Assembly (NCBI GenBank): GCA_903885665.1
Contig: CAISJL010000064.1
Coordinates: 17,268 to 81,267 of the forward strand
Reading direction: 5' to 3'
DNA: 64,000 nt
From: an uncultured beta proteobacterium
GTDB lineage: Bacteria > Pseudomonadota > Gammaproteobacteria > Burkholderiales > SG8-41
The notes under the pieces are model-generated. The model saw nothing but the letters and a program-made list of their open reading frames with translations, did not search any database and was not told the DNA's origin. Shown here piece by piece: positions 27,224-36,191 of the stretch. The translations under genes were made by a program, and so were the position numbers. Numbering within the stretch: position 1 is the stretch's first letter; each line of letters opens with the position of its first letter.

Positions 27224-28240
27224 TTAATGACTGCCAGACTGGATGCCATTTTCTTTGATGATTTTTGCCCACTTTTGTAAATCATTACGAATAATTGCTT
27301 CGAACTCAGCAGGTGTATTGCCTACGGCAGTAGCGCCTTCTGAATTCAGCATATGTGAGAATTCTGCTGTACGCACAACTTTGACAATCTCTTGATTAAG
27401 CCGGTCAATGATTGCTTTGGGAGTGCCGCGGGTGGTGAGTATGCCATTCCAACCACGCGCTTCGTAACCGGGTAGTGTCTCGGCAATTGCTGGGACATCG
27501 GGTAATACGCTGAGACGTTGTTTGGCACCTACACCGAGTGCGCGAATCCGACCTGCTTTTACTTGCGGGGAAACAGTGCCAGCAGAGCCGATTAAATAAA
27601 AATCTACTTCGCCCGAGATCACTGCAGTGAGGGCTTGTGGCGCACCTTTATAGGCGACTTGCGTAAATTGAATGCCAGCCATGACGCGTAGTAGTTCAGC
27701 GGCGAGTGAGCCCATGCTGCCAGCACCAACCGAGCTGTGATTTAACTGCTTAGGCTTGGCTTTTGCCAGATCGATTAGTTCTTTGACGCTACGCGCAGGA
27801 GATTGTTGTCCAACAATCAGCACAGGCGCAACCGCACTCACCAATGTGATCGGGGCAAAGGCCTCAGCCGTGTTGTAGGGGATGTCTGGATAGAGGCTGG
27901 GATTCACTGGGTGGGAGGGGATAACCATCAGCAGGGTATAGCCATCAGGCACTGCTTTTGCCACGATGGCAGAACCGACGATGCCGCTGGCGCCTGGGCG
28001 ATTATCGATAACGACTTGTTGCCCTAGGCTCTCGGAAATCTTCGGCGTGATGGTGCGGCCAATAATGTCCGTAATGCCACCGGCACCACTAGGAATAATC
28101 ATGCGAATAGGCCGTGTAGGGTAATCGGCCGCAAAGACAGGCGACTGTATCCATAAGAAGCAACAGATAGCAATCAATAGGGTGATACAATAGCGGCCAT
28201 TTGCAAAACTGATTGGCGTTTGTGATGAGTGCGAAGTCAA
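27224..28240 (-). CDS. Bug/TctC-family receptor (TTG start)
   Basis: 338 aa from a TTG at 28240, chosen because AAGGA lies 7-8 nt upstream and the following residues form a signal peptide ending Val-Phe-Ala-Ala. The open frame upstream to 28345 contains no better start. Mature start DYPTRPIRMIIPSGAGGITD; the Pro-x-Gly-Gly motif is altered to Ser-Gly-Ala-Gly-Gly. IDNRPGASGIVGSAIVAKAV follows. Divergent from another Bug gene, sharing a 250-bp intergenic region. Confidence 0.86.
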   Translation of the reverse strand: MTSHSSQTPISFANGRYCITLLIAICCFLWIQSPVFAADYPTRPIRMIIPSGAGGITDIIGRTITPKISESLGQQVVIDNRPGASGIVGSAIVAKAVPDGYTLLMVIPSHPVNPSLYPDIPYNTAEAFAPITLVSAVAPVLIVGQQSPARSVKELIDLAKAKPKQLNHSSVGAGSMGSLAAELLRVMAGIQFTQVAYKGAPQALTAVISGEVDFYLIGSAGTVSPQVKAGRIRALGVGAKQRLSVLPDVPAIAETLPGYEARGWNGILTTRGTPKAIIDRLNQEIVKVVRTAEFSHMLNSEGATAVGNTPAEFEAIIRNDLQKWAKIIKENGIQSGSH

Positions 28241-28491
28241 TCGGAGATCCTTTGAATACGGTTGCTGATGCGGGATTGTAAAATAATATGTATAGCACGT
28301 GTATATAGAAGTGTCGGCTAATCGTAATAGTGACGGGCTCAGCAACTATAGGCTAGTTGTTAGCCAAATTGTAATATAATCAGTTGCTTATAGTTTTCGA
28401 ATTGGTCGGATCTGGTGGTTTTAGTGCTGTCTGCTATCTGATGGCGTATAGTTTGGTGAATTGTAGTATCACTTTTTGAATAGGATGGATT

Positions 28492-29481
28492 ATGCAGATG
28501 TTTCGTGTGCAGCAGGTTTTAGTCGTTTTGTGGAATGTTCTGATGTTCTCTGGCCACAGCTTTGCGCAAACTGATATGGCTAAAGATTACCCCAGTAAAC
28601 CAGTGCGTTTTATTTCGCCGTTTACGCCGGGAGCGGGAACGGATGCGACAGCGCGTACTTTGGCAAAATACATGGGCGATACTTTGCAGCATCAATTTGT
28701 CGTTGATAACCGAACGGGGGCATCTGGTTCTATTGGTGTTGAAATGACTGCGCAAGCGCCTGCGGATGGTTACACGATTTGTTTGATATCGGCATCGCAT
28801 AGCGTGAATTCTGGCACTAACCCAAACTTAAGTTATAACCTCGGTAAAGATTTGCAAGGCGTCTCGCAAGCAACCTCTTTATTTTATTCAGTGTATGTCA
28901 ACCCTAAGGTGCCAGTTAAATCAATTAATGAATTGATTGCTCACGCTAAAGCTAACCCAGGCAAGTTGATGTTCAGTTCTTCGGGCACTGGTGGCTTACA
29001 ACATTTTGCTGGTGAGATGTTTAATTACATGGCCAAAGTGCAGATGATTCACGTGCCGTATAAAGGCACTGCATCTGGTGTGGTTGCTAATCTGGCCGGT
29101 GATGTGCAAGTTGGTTTTGGTACATTGTTTGGTGTGCGTGCGCACATGCAAACGGGCCGTTTGCGGGTGTTGGCAATCACAGCAGCGAAGCGTTCACCAG
29201 CGATACCTGAATTACCAACGGTTGCTGAGTCAGGTATTCCTGGCTATGAGGTTGATCAATGGTATGGTGTGATTACAGGGGTACGAGTGCCTAAGCCGAT
29301 TGTGTATAAGTTGCGCAATACTATTGTTGAGGCACTTAAAGACCCGGAGATTGCTAAACGCTTAGCCGCTGAAGGTTCAACTGCTGTGGGTTCAACTCCG
29401 GAGCAATTCACTAATCATATTCGTTCTGAAATGGCGAAATGGAAAAAGTTAGCAAAAGCCGCTAAGATGGAATTACATTAA
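28492..29481 (+). CDS. Bug/TctC-family receptor
   Basis: 329 aa. Signal peptide ends near residue 24 (HSFAQTD). Mature block DYPSKPVRFISPFTPGAGTD has Ala in place of the usual second Gly, and VDNRTGASGSIGVEMTAQAP gives the ligand loop. No transporter membrane subunit or obvious enzyme partner is adjacent; the next gene is another Bug receptor 89 bp downstream. Confidence 0.87.
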   Translation: MQMFRVQQVLVVLWNVLMFSGHSFAQTDMAKDYPSKPVRFISPFTPGAGTDATARTLAKYMGDTLQHQFVVDNRTGASGSIGVEMTAQAPADGYTICLISASHSVNSGTNPNLSYNLGKDLQGVSQATSLFYSVYVNPKVPVKSINELIAHAKANPGKLMFSSSGTGGLQHFAGEMFNYMAKVQMIHVPYKGTASGVVANLAGDVQVGFGTLFGVRAHMQTGRLRVLAITAAKRSPAIPELPTVAESGIPGYEVDQWYGVITGVRVPKPIVYKLRNTIVEALKDPEIAKRLAAEGSTAVGSTPEQFTNHIRSEMAKWKKLAKAAKMELH

Positions 29482-29570
29482 TTGTTTGCAACAGTTGATC
29501 GTAGTGCCGTATTGAGAATAATTTTTAAAATAATTTTAGAATAATGATAATGACTCTATAGGAGAAGACG

Positions 29571-30578
29571 ATGATACCGAGCATCAATTGTAGTAGTTTA
29601 TGGTCTGGGCAGATGTTGACCTTAGTGGTGCTTGGTATCATCCAGTGTGTGACAGGTACGGTAGCACTTGCAGCGCATGCTGCTAGCTACCCTAGTCGGC
29701 CGGTGCGTCTGATTGTGCCGTTTCCACCGGGTGGCAGTAATGATATTGTTGGTCGTCTGGTGGGCGCTGGTCTGGGTGAACGTTTAGGCAAGCAAGTCGT
29801 GATTGATAATCGTGCTGGTGGTAATTCGATTATAGGCACAGAAATGGCAACCCTAGCGCAGCCCGATGGATATACCTTGCTGGTGATTTCAACCTCATTT
29901 ACGACCAACCCAATTATTCACAAACTGCCTTACGATTCGCGTAAATCATTGGACTGGGTAGCGATGTTAGGTGTAGGCCCGAATGTCTTGGCTGTAAACC
30001 CAAGTTTTCCTGCAAAATCTGTCGCCGAGCTCATTGCAATGGCTAAGGCTAAACCCGATGCAATTATTTATGCATCGACTGGTGTTGGTAGCAACGCCCA
30101 CTTTGGCACTGAATTATTGAAGCATTTAACCGGCACTAAAATGCATCATGTGCCTTATAAAGGAGGCGGTCCTGCGTTGCTAGCTACAGTGGCAGGTGAA
30201 GCCAATATTTGTTTATCATCTTTAATCCAAGCCATTGGGCATTTGCGTTCTGGTAAGTTGCGTGGCTTAGCGACGAGCGGTGCCAAGCGCAGTGTGACCT
30301 TACCTGATATGCCCACAATTGCTGAGGCTGGTGTGCCTGGCTATGACACCGCTAATTGGTGGGGTGTAGCAACGCCTAAGGGTACGCCAACAGCGATTAT
30401 TCAACGAATCAATGCTGAAATTAAAGTGGTTCTCGATCACCCTGATACCGCAAAGCGAATGATTAATGAAGGTGCAGAACCGGCGACCAAGACGCCAGCA
30501 GAGCTTGGAGTGTTCGTGAATGCTGAGATGGACAAATGGATTAAAGTCGCAAAGATTGCTGGAATACGTGGTGAATAA
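29571..30578 (+). CDS. Bug/TctC-family receptor
   Basis: 335 aa, with GGAGAAG 6 nt before the ATG and a long signal peptide ending near AAHAAS (residue 38). Mature block SYPSRPVRLIVPFPPGGSND and IDNRAGGNSIIGTEMATLAQ. It converges on a third receptor on the other strand. The two plus-strand receptors (28492 and 29571) may be a pair for related ligands. Confidence 0.88.
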   Translation: MIPSINCSSLWSGQMLTLVVLGIIQCVTGTVALAAHAASYPSRPVRLIVPFPPGGSNDIVGRLVGAGLGERLGKQVVIDNRAGGNSIIGTEMATLAQPDGYTLLVISTSFTTNPIIHKLPYDSRKSLDWVAMLGVGPNVLAVNPSFPAKSVAELIAMAKAKPDAIIYASTGVGSNAHFGTELLKHLTGTKMHHVPYKGGGPALLATVAGEANICLSSLIQAIGHLRSGKLRGLATSGAKRSVTLPDMPTIAEAGVPGYDTANWWGVATPKGTPTAIIQRINAEIKVVLDHPDTAKRMINEGAEPATKTPAELGVFVNAEMDKWIKVAKIAGIRGE

Positions 30579-30692
30579 AATAGAGTTTAATGCGTTAGTA
30601 TTTTTTGTTATCTAGGGCCTTAGAATAGTCTGTGTTAGCAAGTTTGTGTTGCATAACTTCGTTTGCCTATCACGGAGAGTATTTTTGTGTAG

Positions 30693-31691
30693 TTATTCAG
30701 CACGTATGCCGGTGAGTTGTACAATCCGCGCCCATTTTTGCAGATCTTGTTTGAGAAAAATTTGAAACTCTGCAGGTGTAGAGGCAGTAATTTCAGCAGC
30801 TTCATTGATTAGTCTGGTTCTTACTTCAGTGCGAGCCAGAGCGGTTTGCGCTTCTCGGTGCAATCGATGGGTAATGAATTTAGGTGTGAGTGGTGGTGCA
30901 ACAATACCAAACCAGTTAATCACTTCAAAGCCAGTCACCCCCGACTCGTCTACTGTGGGTATTTCAGGCAGATGGCTTGCTCGCTTTAGACTGGTGACAG
31001 CGAGTAGTTTGAGTTTGTTCGCACGCCCTAGACTTAACACGGTAATGGGGCCTGCAAATTGAAATGCGACCTGACCTGATAGCACCTCGCTAGTGGCAAG
31101 AGCAGCCCCTTTATACGGTACATGGGTGGCAGAAATGCCAGCCATGATGGTGAATAAAGCGCCAGACATATGGCCACCACTGCCATTGCCGGCAGAGCCA
31201 TAGAGTATTGTTTTTGATTTTGCTAATTGAATTAACTCAGGCAATGTTTTGACAGGCAAGCCATTGTGCGCGGCCAATACTAGTGGTGACCAGCTCACTT
31301 GGGTGATTGCAGTGTTATCAGTAACAGGTGAATAAGACGATTGAGTGCGCATTGCCGCATTGGTGGTATAGGAGGTGTAGACCATGCTAATGGTATGCCC
31401 ATCGGGTTTTGCAGCTGCAATCATCTCTGCAGCAATCACGCCACCAGCTCCGCCACGGTTATCGACAACAAAGGGTTTTCCCATTTGTTCGGTAAAGCGC
31501 GGTCCGAGCAGTCTTGCTGTCATATCGACTGTGCCTCCAGGTGGTGCAGGCACCAAGAATCGAACTGGTCGACTGGGGTAAGCTGCATCACCCGCTGCTA
31601 AGGCCAAGCTTTGGCTCAGTGCAAGCGCGAGCGATGTGACGATACTACGGAGTTGCTGGTGGTGGGTGTATCTGAGTGCAATACCTGGCAT
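30693..31691 (-). CDS. Bug/TctC-family receptor downstream of the UGSC selenoprotein
   Basis: 332 aa. Signal peptide ends around Ala-Leu-Ala-Ala-Gly (~34). Mature AYPSRPVRFLVPAPPGGTVD and VDNRGGAGGVIAAEMIAAAK. The gene starts 8 bp after the UGSC stop codon, so it is co-transcribed with it and could bind a ligand acted on by that enzyme. Confidence 0.88.
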   Translation of the reverse strand: MPGIALRYTHHQQLRSIVTSLALALSQSLALAAGDAAYPSRPVRFLVPAPPGGTVDMTARLLGPRFTEQMGKPFVVDNRGGAGGVIAAEMIAAAKPDGHTISMVYTSYTTNAAMRTQSSYSPVTDNTAITQVSWSPLVLAAHNGLPVKTLPELIQLAKSKTILYGSAGNGSGGHMSGALFTIMAGISATHVPYKGAALATSEVLSGQVAFQFAGPITVLSLGRANKLKLLAVTSLKRASHLPEIPTVDESGVTGFEVINWFGIVAPPLTPKFITHRLHREAQTALARTEVRTRLINEAAEITASTPAEFQIFLKQDLQKWARIVQLTGIRAE

Positions 31692-31699
31692 GGATAGTC

Positions 31700-33442
31700 C
31701 TATGATTTAGGGTGTTGTAGAGCTGCTAAGCGTTGCGACCAGTCTTTGGGTAGTTCGATGCGTTTGCTAGTGCGTGTGCCTTGCGAATGGTTGGCCATAT
31801 AGCCGCGTGATTGATTGCGACCGGGGTCACCGGCCACCACTATACCAATATGTTTGGCAGCGACGATCATACGAACTAGTCGATCAGGGTCGCTGGACGC
31901 GATGTAATCGGGTTGCAGCAAACCTTCTTTCACCAAGCCCTCAAAGTCAAGTGCAAGACCTCCGGTTTTAGTTGCGTAATGCTTCATTGTAGAGGCAGGC
32001 ATCGTTGCTTGCTGTACCAAAAAGTCGCGCAATTGATCTTTGCTCCATTCTTTTGCGATCACCTTGGCAATGCTTGGGCCTATGACCAAAACAGAGTGCC
32101 AATAGCCACGCTTCAACCCGGAATATGCCCAATATGAAAATGCACCATAGATCGCATCGACAAACTGTTGTGCATGACCGGCTGCAGTAGTGCCTGAACT
32201 ATAGGTGGGTGGTGAGATACACACCACGCTTTGGATGGTGACCACATTGTCATCAGCGGCAAATCCCAGATCTTCACCGAAGGTTGGCCAACCAATATCG
32301 CGTGACCATTCCTCATCTTCTGCAAGAGCGACATTGAAGGTATAGCCAATGCTACCTTTGTCGCCATCACCAGGTGCAATACGATAGCCACATATATTGC
32401 GCATATATAAGCGTAAGAAGCGACCAATGCTGGAATTAGCTTGGCGACCAATCCGCATGACGCCAGCGCCATGATTGATATCTAATGTTTTAATAATAGG
32501 GCCGCTGATAATCACCAAGGGCTCCCAAGCCGGCGTGGAACCAGCGTCTTCGATTCTAAATTGAGGATCTGCAATAACCTCGACAATCGCAATTAAAACC
32601 GGCATATATTCGGGGCGGCAACCAGCCATTACGCCATTAATGGCGATACTGAGAATAGTGGCTTCGCGGCCTTCTTGCGGTAACGTGCCTAGGAGATCAT
32701 TGCGGTCACGCGCAGTAAAGGCGAGAAATGCAGCGACTGCCTCTTGGGTTGGAGGAATGATAGGTAGGCCATCACTCCACAACTGATGATGAAAATATTC
32801 TTCTACTTCGGGCAGTGTGCCTGAGAACACAACGCTGCCCGGTAGCGGATCTGCGGGTGGTTGATGGATGGTTGTCTCAGCGATTCTTGGCTGAGTCAGG
32901 CCAGTAATAACAGCTGGCAGTAAATGCGCTTCAACTTTGCGCCGCAGCTCGGCATCGCTATCTACCATAGGGGCGCCTGGATATTCGGCGACTGGTAATG
33001 TCAAACCTAGTCCTTTGCTCACCAAGGCGGCTTGACGCATAAAACTAGAGCCAATAATGGTGACACTGGGGATGCCGGCTTTTTCTGCTGCTGCACTAGC
33101 CCGCAACACGGCGGGCGTACAGCTGCCTCAAGCACCAATACCAGAGATCACTGCATCGCAGCCGAGCGAGCGTAATTTATCCGCTAAGCCTGCAACAATC
33201 TCACGATCTTGATTGCCATGGGTGTTGCCAAAATGGGTATGATCGACAAAGCGAATGCCAGGGTAGCGTTGTTGCAAATGCTCGCGCAGGATGGCATACA
33301 TCTCATCGCCGCGAAAGATTAAATCCCATAGTTCTGCAACAACCTTACCAGATAAGTCGGGGATTGCAGGGGCTGCACCCGTTGCGTTGACTGCCCGTTT
33401 AGCTAATGGCCATAACACATCAAATTGTCCACCGTTACTCAT
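31700..33442 (-). CDS. UGSC-family selenoprotein with in-frame UGA (Sec105)
   Basis: 580 aa if TGA at 33130-33128 is read as selenocysteine. Start ATG 33442 has AAGGAG 7-8 nt upstream. Residues up to 104 end in AVISGIGA; after the TGA come GSCTPAVLRASAAAEKAGIP, giving the Ala-Sec-Gly-Ser-Cys-Thr signature of the UGSC (seleno)protein family. No frameshift is needed, and homologues in this family carry Cys or Sec at this position. The N-terminal ~190 residues contain the redox-type motif; the C-terminal ~390 residues are an uncharacterised domain starting around EEYFHHQLWSDGLPIIPPTQ. The enzyme activity of the family is not established. The gene lies between two Bug receptor genes in one orientation (82 bp after one, 8 bp before the other). 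If selenocysteine insertion is absent in this strain, the locus would be a disrupted gene. Confidence 0.85.
33091..33123 (-). other. Candidate bacterial SECIS hairpin after the Sec UGA
   Basis: In mRNA sense: lower stem GCUGUAC (33123-33117) pairs with GUGCAGC (33096-33090) including one U-G pair; a 2-nt UA bulge (33098-33097); apical stem GCCCGC (33116-33111) with GCGGGC (33104-33099); loop CGUGUU (33110-33105). Seventeen nucleotides separate UGA and loop, and the second loop base is G. These meet the usual criteria for SelB-recognised bacterial SECIS elements (16-37 nt, G in the first two loop positions). Found by hand pairing; no energy was calculated. Confidence 0.7.
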
Positions 33443-33524
33443 TATAAATACTCCTTGAAAATTTCTTAAAAAAATACTGAGTTGCTTATCGTAATGTGTT
33501 GCGTAAATTGTTGATAGCAATACG

Positions 33525-34502
33525 CTATTGTGCTTGTATGCCTGCAGCCTTTACCGCACGTGTCCATTTGGCTAATTCGGTGCGAATAATGGCTGCAAAT
33601 TGTTCAGGTGTGCCTGTAGCGACATCGGCGCCAAAACTAGCCAGCTTGTCTTTGACTTCGGTTTGACGCAGCGCGGAATTAATATGTTCGTTGAGGCGCT
33701 TGATGATCGCAGGCGGCGTGCCAACAGGCGCCAGATAACCAAAGAACCCACTGGCTTCATACTCAGGCACAGCAGCTTCTTTGACGGTTGGGATGTCGGG
33801 TGCGCTGGGGTGACGTTGCGCGCCTGTGAGTGCCAGCACTTTGACTTTGCCGGAGCGAACAAACGGAATAGCAGACGATAAGCTAGCAAACATAATATGC
33901 ACTCGACCGACCATTAAATCGGTGATTGCCTCAGTAGCCCCTTTGTAGGCAACATGTACAACTTTAATGCCAGTCATGCTGTGAAATAGTTCACCAGATA
34001 AATGCACCGCTGTGCCCACACCAGAGGAGGCAACATTGAGTTCGCCGGGACGCGCGCGCGCATAGTCGATGTAGTCTTTGAGTGTTTTAATCGGTAAGGT
34101 TGGTGCGGCAAGCACAGCATACTGACTGGTAGCTACACGGGCCACAGGTGCGAAGTCACGAACCGGGTCGTAAGGGAGCTTGGAGTAGAGGGCAGGGTTA
34201 ATTGCTAGCACTCCAGTAGTGCCAAACAAAAGGGTGAGGCCGTCAGGTGCGGCGCGAGCGACTATTTCAGCGGCAATACTACCGGCAGCGCCTGCGCGAT
34301 TGTCGATAATCATCATTTGCTTGAGTGCTTCATTGGCAGCTGGGCTAATCGCACGAGGAATAATGTCGCCGGCACTTCCTGGAGGAAAGGGCGCAATGAC
34401 TCGGATCGGGCGACCGCTAAAGGCGGTGTTAGGGGATTGTGCGTAACTCGTGCAGGCAAGGAATAACAATGAAAGCGGCAGTAGTTTCCAGATTATGAAC
34501 AT
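33525..34502 (-). CDS. Bug/TctC-family receptor upstream of the UGSC selenoprotein
   Basis: 325 aa. Signal peptide ends at about residue 21 (CTSYAQS). The mature block is shifted slightly: AFSGRPIRVIAPFPPGSAGD, with Ser-Ala replacing Gly-Gly, then IDNRAGAAGSIAAEIVARAA. First gene of the minus-strand receptor-UGSC-receptor set. Confidence 0.88.
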   Translation of the reverse strand: MFIIWKLLPLSLLFLACTSYAQSPNTAFSGRPIRVIAPFPPGSAGDIIPRAISPAANEALKQMMIIDNRAGAAGSIAAEIVARAAPDGLTLLFGTTGVLAINPALYSKLPYDPVRDFAPVARVATSQYAVLAAPTLPIKTLKDYIDYARARPGELNVASSGVGTAVHLSGELFHSMTGIKVVHVAYKGATEAITDLMVGRVHIMFASLSSAIPFVRSGKVKVLALTGAQRHPSAPDIPTVKEAAVPEYEASGFFGYLAPVGTPPAIIKRLNEHINSALRQTEVKDKLASFGADVATGTPEQFAAIIRTELAKWTRAVKAAGIQAQ

Positions 34503-34993
34503 TGAATATACTCAGTTTAGTGTATCGAGAGGAGGTTCTATGAATGCATCTAGATATTAGGTGACTGGCGCAGCACTCGCAATCGAAAATTCCATATTAA
34601 TGCACGGTACGCTTAGATCCTTGGTTATGGATTGACAGTGTGCAATGCTTGGGCGAACATCAGAGATGACAGTCTCCAATAGTTCGCATCATGAGCGGCG
34701 GCATGATAATCGTGGCTAGGATGCTTAAAATAGCAAAATATCTAGTATTTACTAGAGAAATGAATACCAGATAGCGATCTCGAGCAGCAATGGCTTGTAT
34801 TTACGTTTATGCATTAGTGCATTAGTGTGTCAGTACATCAACTATTGTTGCAATTATTCGAGCGGTATCGTTAAAAATACAAATCGTATGGCTGACTGTA
34901 TGGCTGTTTAACTATGTCAATGTATCACTGCATGTTCAGCGCCAAGATCAAAGTTGTAATGAATGATGTGTTGAATGACCGTTTGGAGAGTTT
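34503..34993. other. 491-bp divergent gap
   Basis: Holds the promoters for the minus-strand receptor/UGSC set and for the plus-strand catabolic cluster. A strong Shine-Dalgarno (GAGAGGAGG, 34527-34535) is followed by ATG at 34540 and a 6-codon frame ending TAG at 34558. No stable RNA or longer gene was recognised. Short direct repeats (GCATTAGTGCATTAGTG near 34812) are present. Confidence 0.55.
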
Positions 34994-36145
34994 ATGAATT
35001 TTCACTTGAGCGAAGCGCAACAAATGTTTCGTGATTCGGTTGCGGCTTTTGCGCGTAAAGAGTTAAGCGAAGGCGCTTTGGAGCGTGCGCATAATCCACA
35101 CTTCCCCCATGAAATTGCCCACAAGATGGCAGCTGCAGGTCTCTTAGGCATTACATTGCCTGAAGCCGATGGTGGTGCAGGTGGCACTGTAATGGATGCA
35201 GTGTTAGCGATCGAAGAAATTGCAAAACATTGTCCACGTAGTGCGGATGTGATTCAAGAGGGTAATTTTGGCGCGATACGGGTATTGGCACATTTTGCTA
35301 ATGCCGATCAAAAACAGCGTTATTTAGCGCCATTGTTACGTGGCGAGGAAGTCATTGCCGTTGCAATGACTGAACCCGGTGCGGGTTCAGCAACCACAGA
35401 CTTGGTGACCAGTGCCACACCAGAGGGTGCTGGCTACCGAATCAATGGTAGTAAGGTATTTCCTAATCCGCATGCTGACCAATATTTAGTCTATGTGCGT
35501 TATGGACCTGGGGTTGGTGGGATTGGTTCGGTAATGCTGAGACGTACAGCGCCAGGATTTAGCACCGGTAAGCCCTCTAAATTCATGTCGGGTAATGATT
35601 GGGCAACATTGTATTTTGATAATGTCTATGTACCCCCTGAGGATGTATTGTTGGGCCCTGGTGGTTTCAAAAAACAAATTGCGGGATTTAATGTGGAGCG
35701 TGTGGGTAATGCATCGCGGTCGTTAGCCTATGGCCGCTACTGTTATGAAGCAGCCCGCACTTATGCCATGACCCGCACCCAATTTGGCCGACCATTATGT
35801 GAGTTTCAAGGTCTGCAATGGAAATTTGCAGATATGAAAATGAAGCTCGACGCTGCACAGTTGTTGTTATATCGCGCTGCCAGCAATGCGGACCGTGGTT
35901 TCCCTTCGGCTGATGAGACGACTGTTGCTAAGTTGATGTGCAATATATCGGGCTTTGAGGTTGCCAATGAGGCAATGCAAGTCATGGGTGGTTTGGGTTA
36001 CACCCAAGAGACTTTGGTTGAGTATTGTTTGCGGCGCTCTCGTGGTTGGATGATCGCCGGTGGTTCAATTGAGATGATGAAAAATCGATTGGCTGAAATT
36101 GTATTTGACAGAAGGTTCTCGCAACGCCCGCCGCGTACTGCATAA
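34994..36145 (+). CDS. Acyl-CoA dehydrogenase family protein
   Basis: 383 aa FAD enzyme that introduces a double bond into an acyl-CoA. The FAD/substrate block AVAMTEPGAGSATTDLVTSA and the C-terminal MQVMGGLGYTQETLVEYCLR motif are typical. Position of the catalytic base (usually Glu) was not pinned. GGAGAG precedes the ATG. It opens an eight-gene plus-strand cluster with acyl-CoA synthetase, PrpD-like, SDR and beta-hydroxyacid dehydrogenase genes, consistent with a beta-oxidation-like route for a branched or dicarboxylic acid, substrate unknown. Confidence 0.88.
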   Translation: MNFHLSEAQQMFRDSVAAFARKELSEGALERAHNPHFPHEIAHKMAAAGLLGITLPEADGGAGGTVMDAVLAIEEIAKHCPRSADVIQEGNFGAIRVLAHFANADQKQRYLAPLLRGEEVIAVAMTEPGAGSATTDLVTSATPEGAGYRINGSKVFPNPHADQYLVYVRYGPGVGGIGSVMLRRTAPGFSTGKPSKFMSGNDWATLYFDNVYVPPEDVLLGPGGFKKQIAGFNVERVGNASRSLAYGRYCYEAARTYAMTRTQFGRPLCEFQGLQWKFADMKMKLDAAQLLLYRAASNADRGFPSADETTVAKLMCNISGFEVANEAMQVMGGLGYTQETLVEYCLRRSRGWMIAGGSIEMMKNRLAEIVFDRRFSQRPPRTA

Positions 36146-36191
36146 GTATTTAAGCGCTAATTTTTTGTTTAATACAGCTAAGAGGGTTGAT

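Noticed and set aside
33109-33130. UGSC gene as a frameshifted or point-mutated pseudogene
   Set aside because: The reading frame is continuous, no frameshift is needed, and the codon falls exactly at the family's Sec/Cys position with a hairpin after it.
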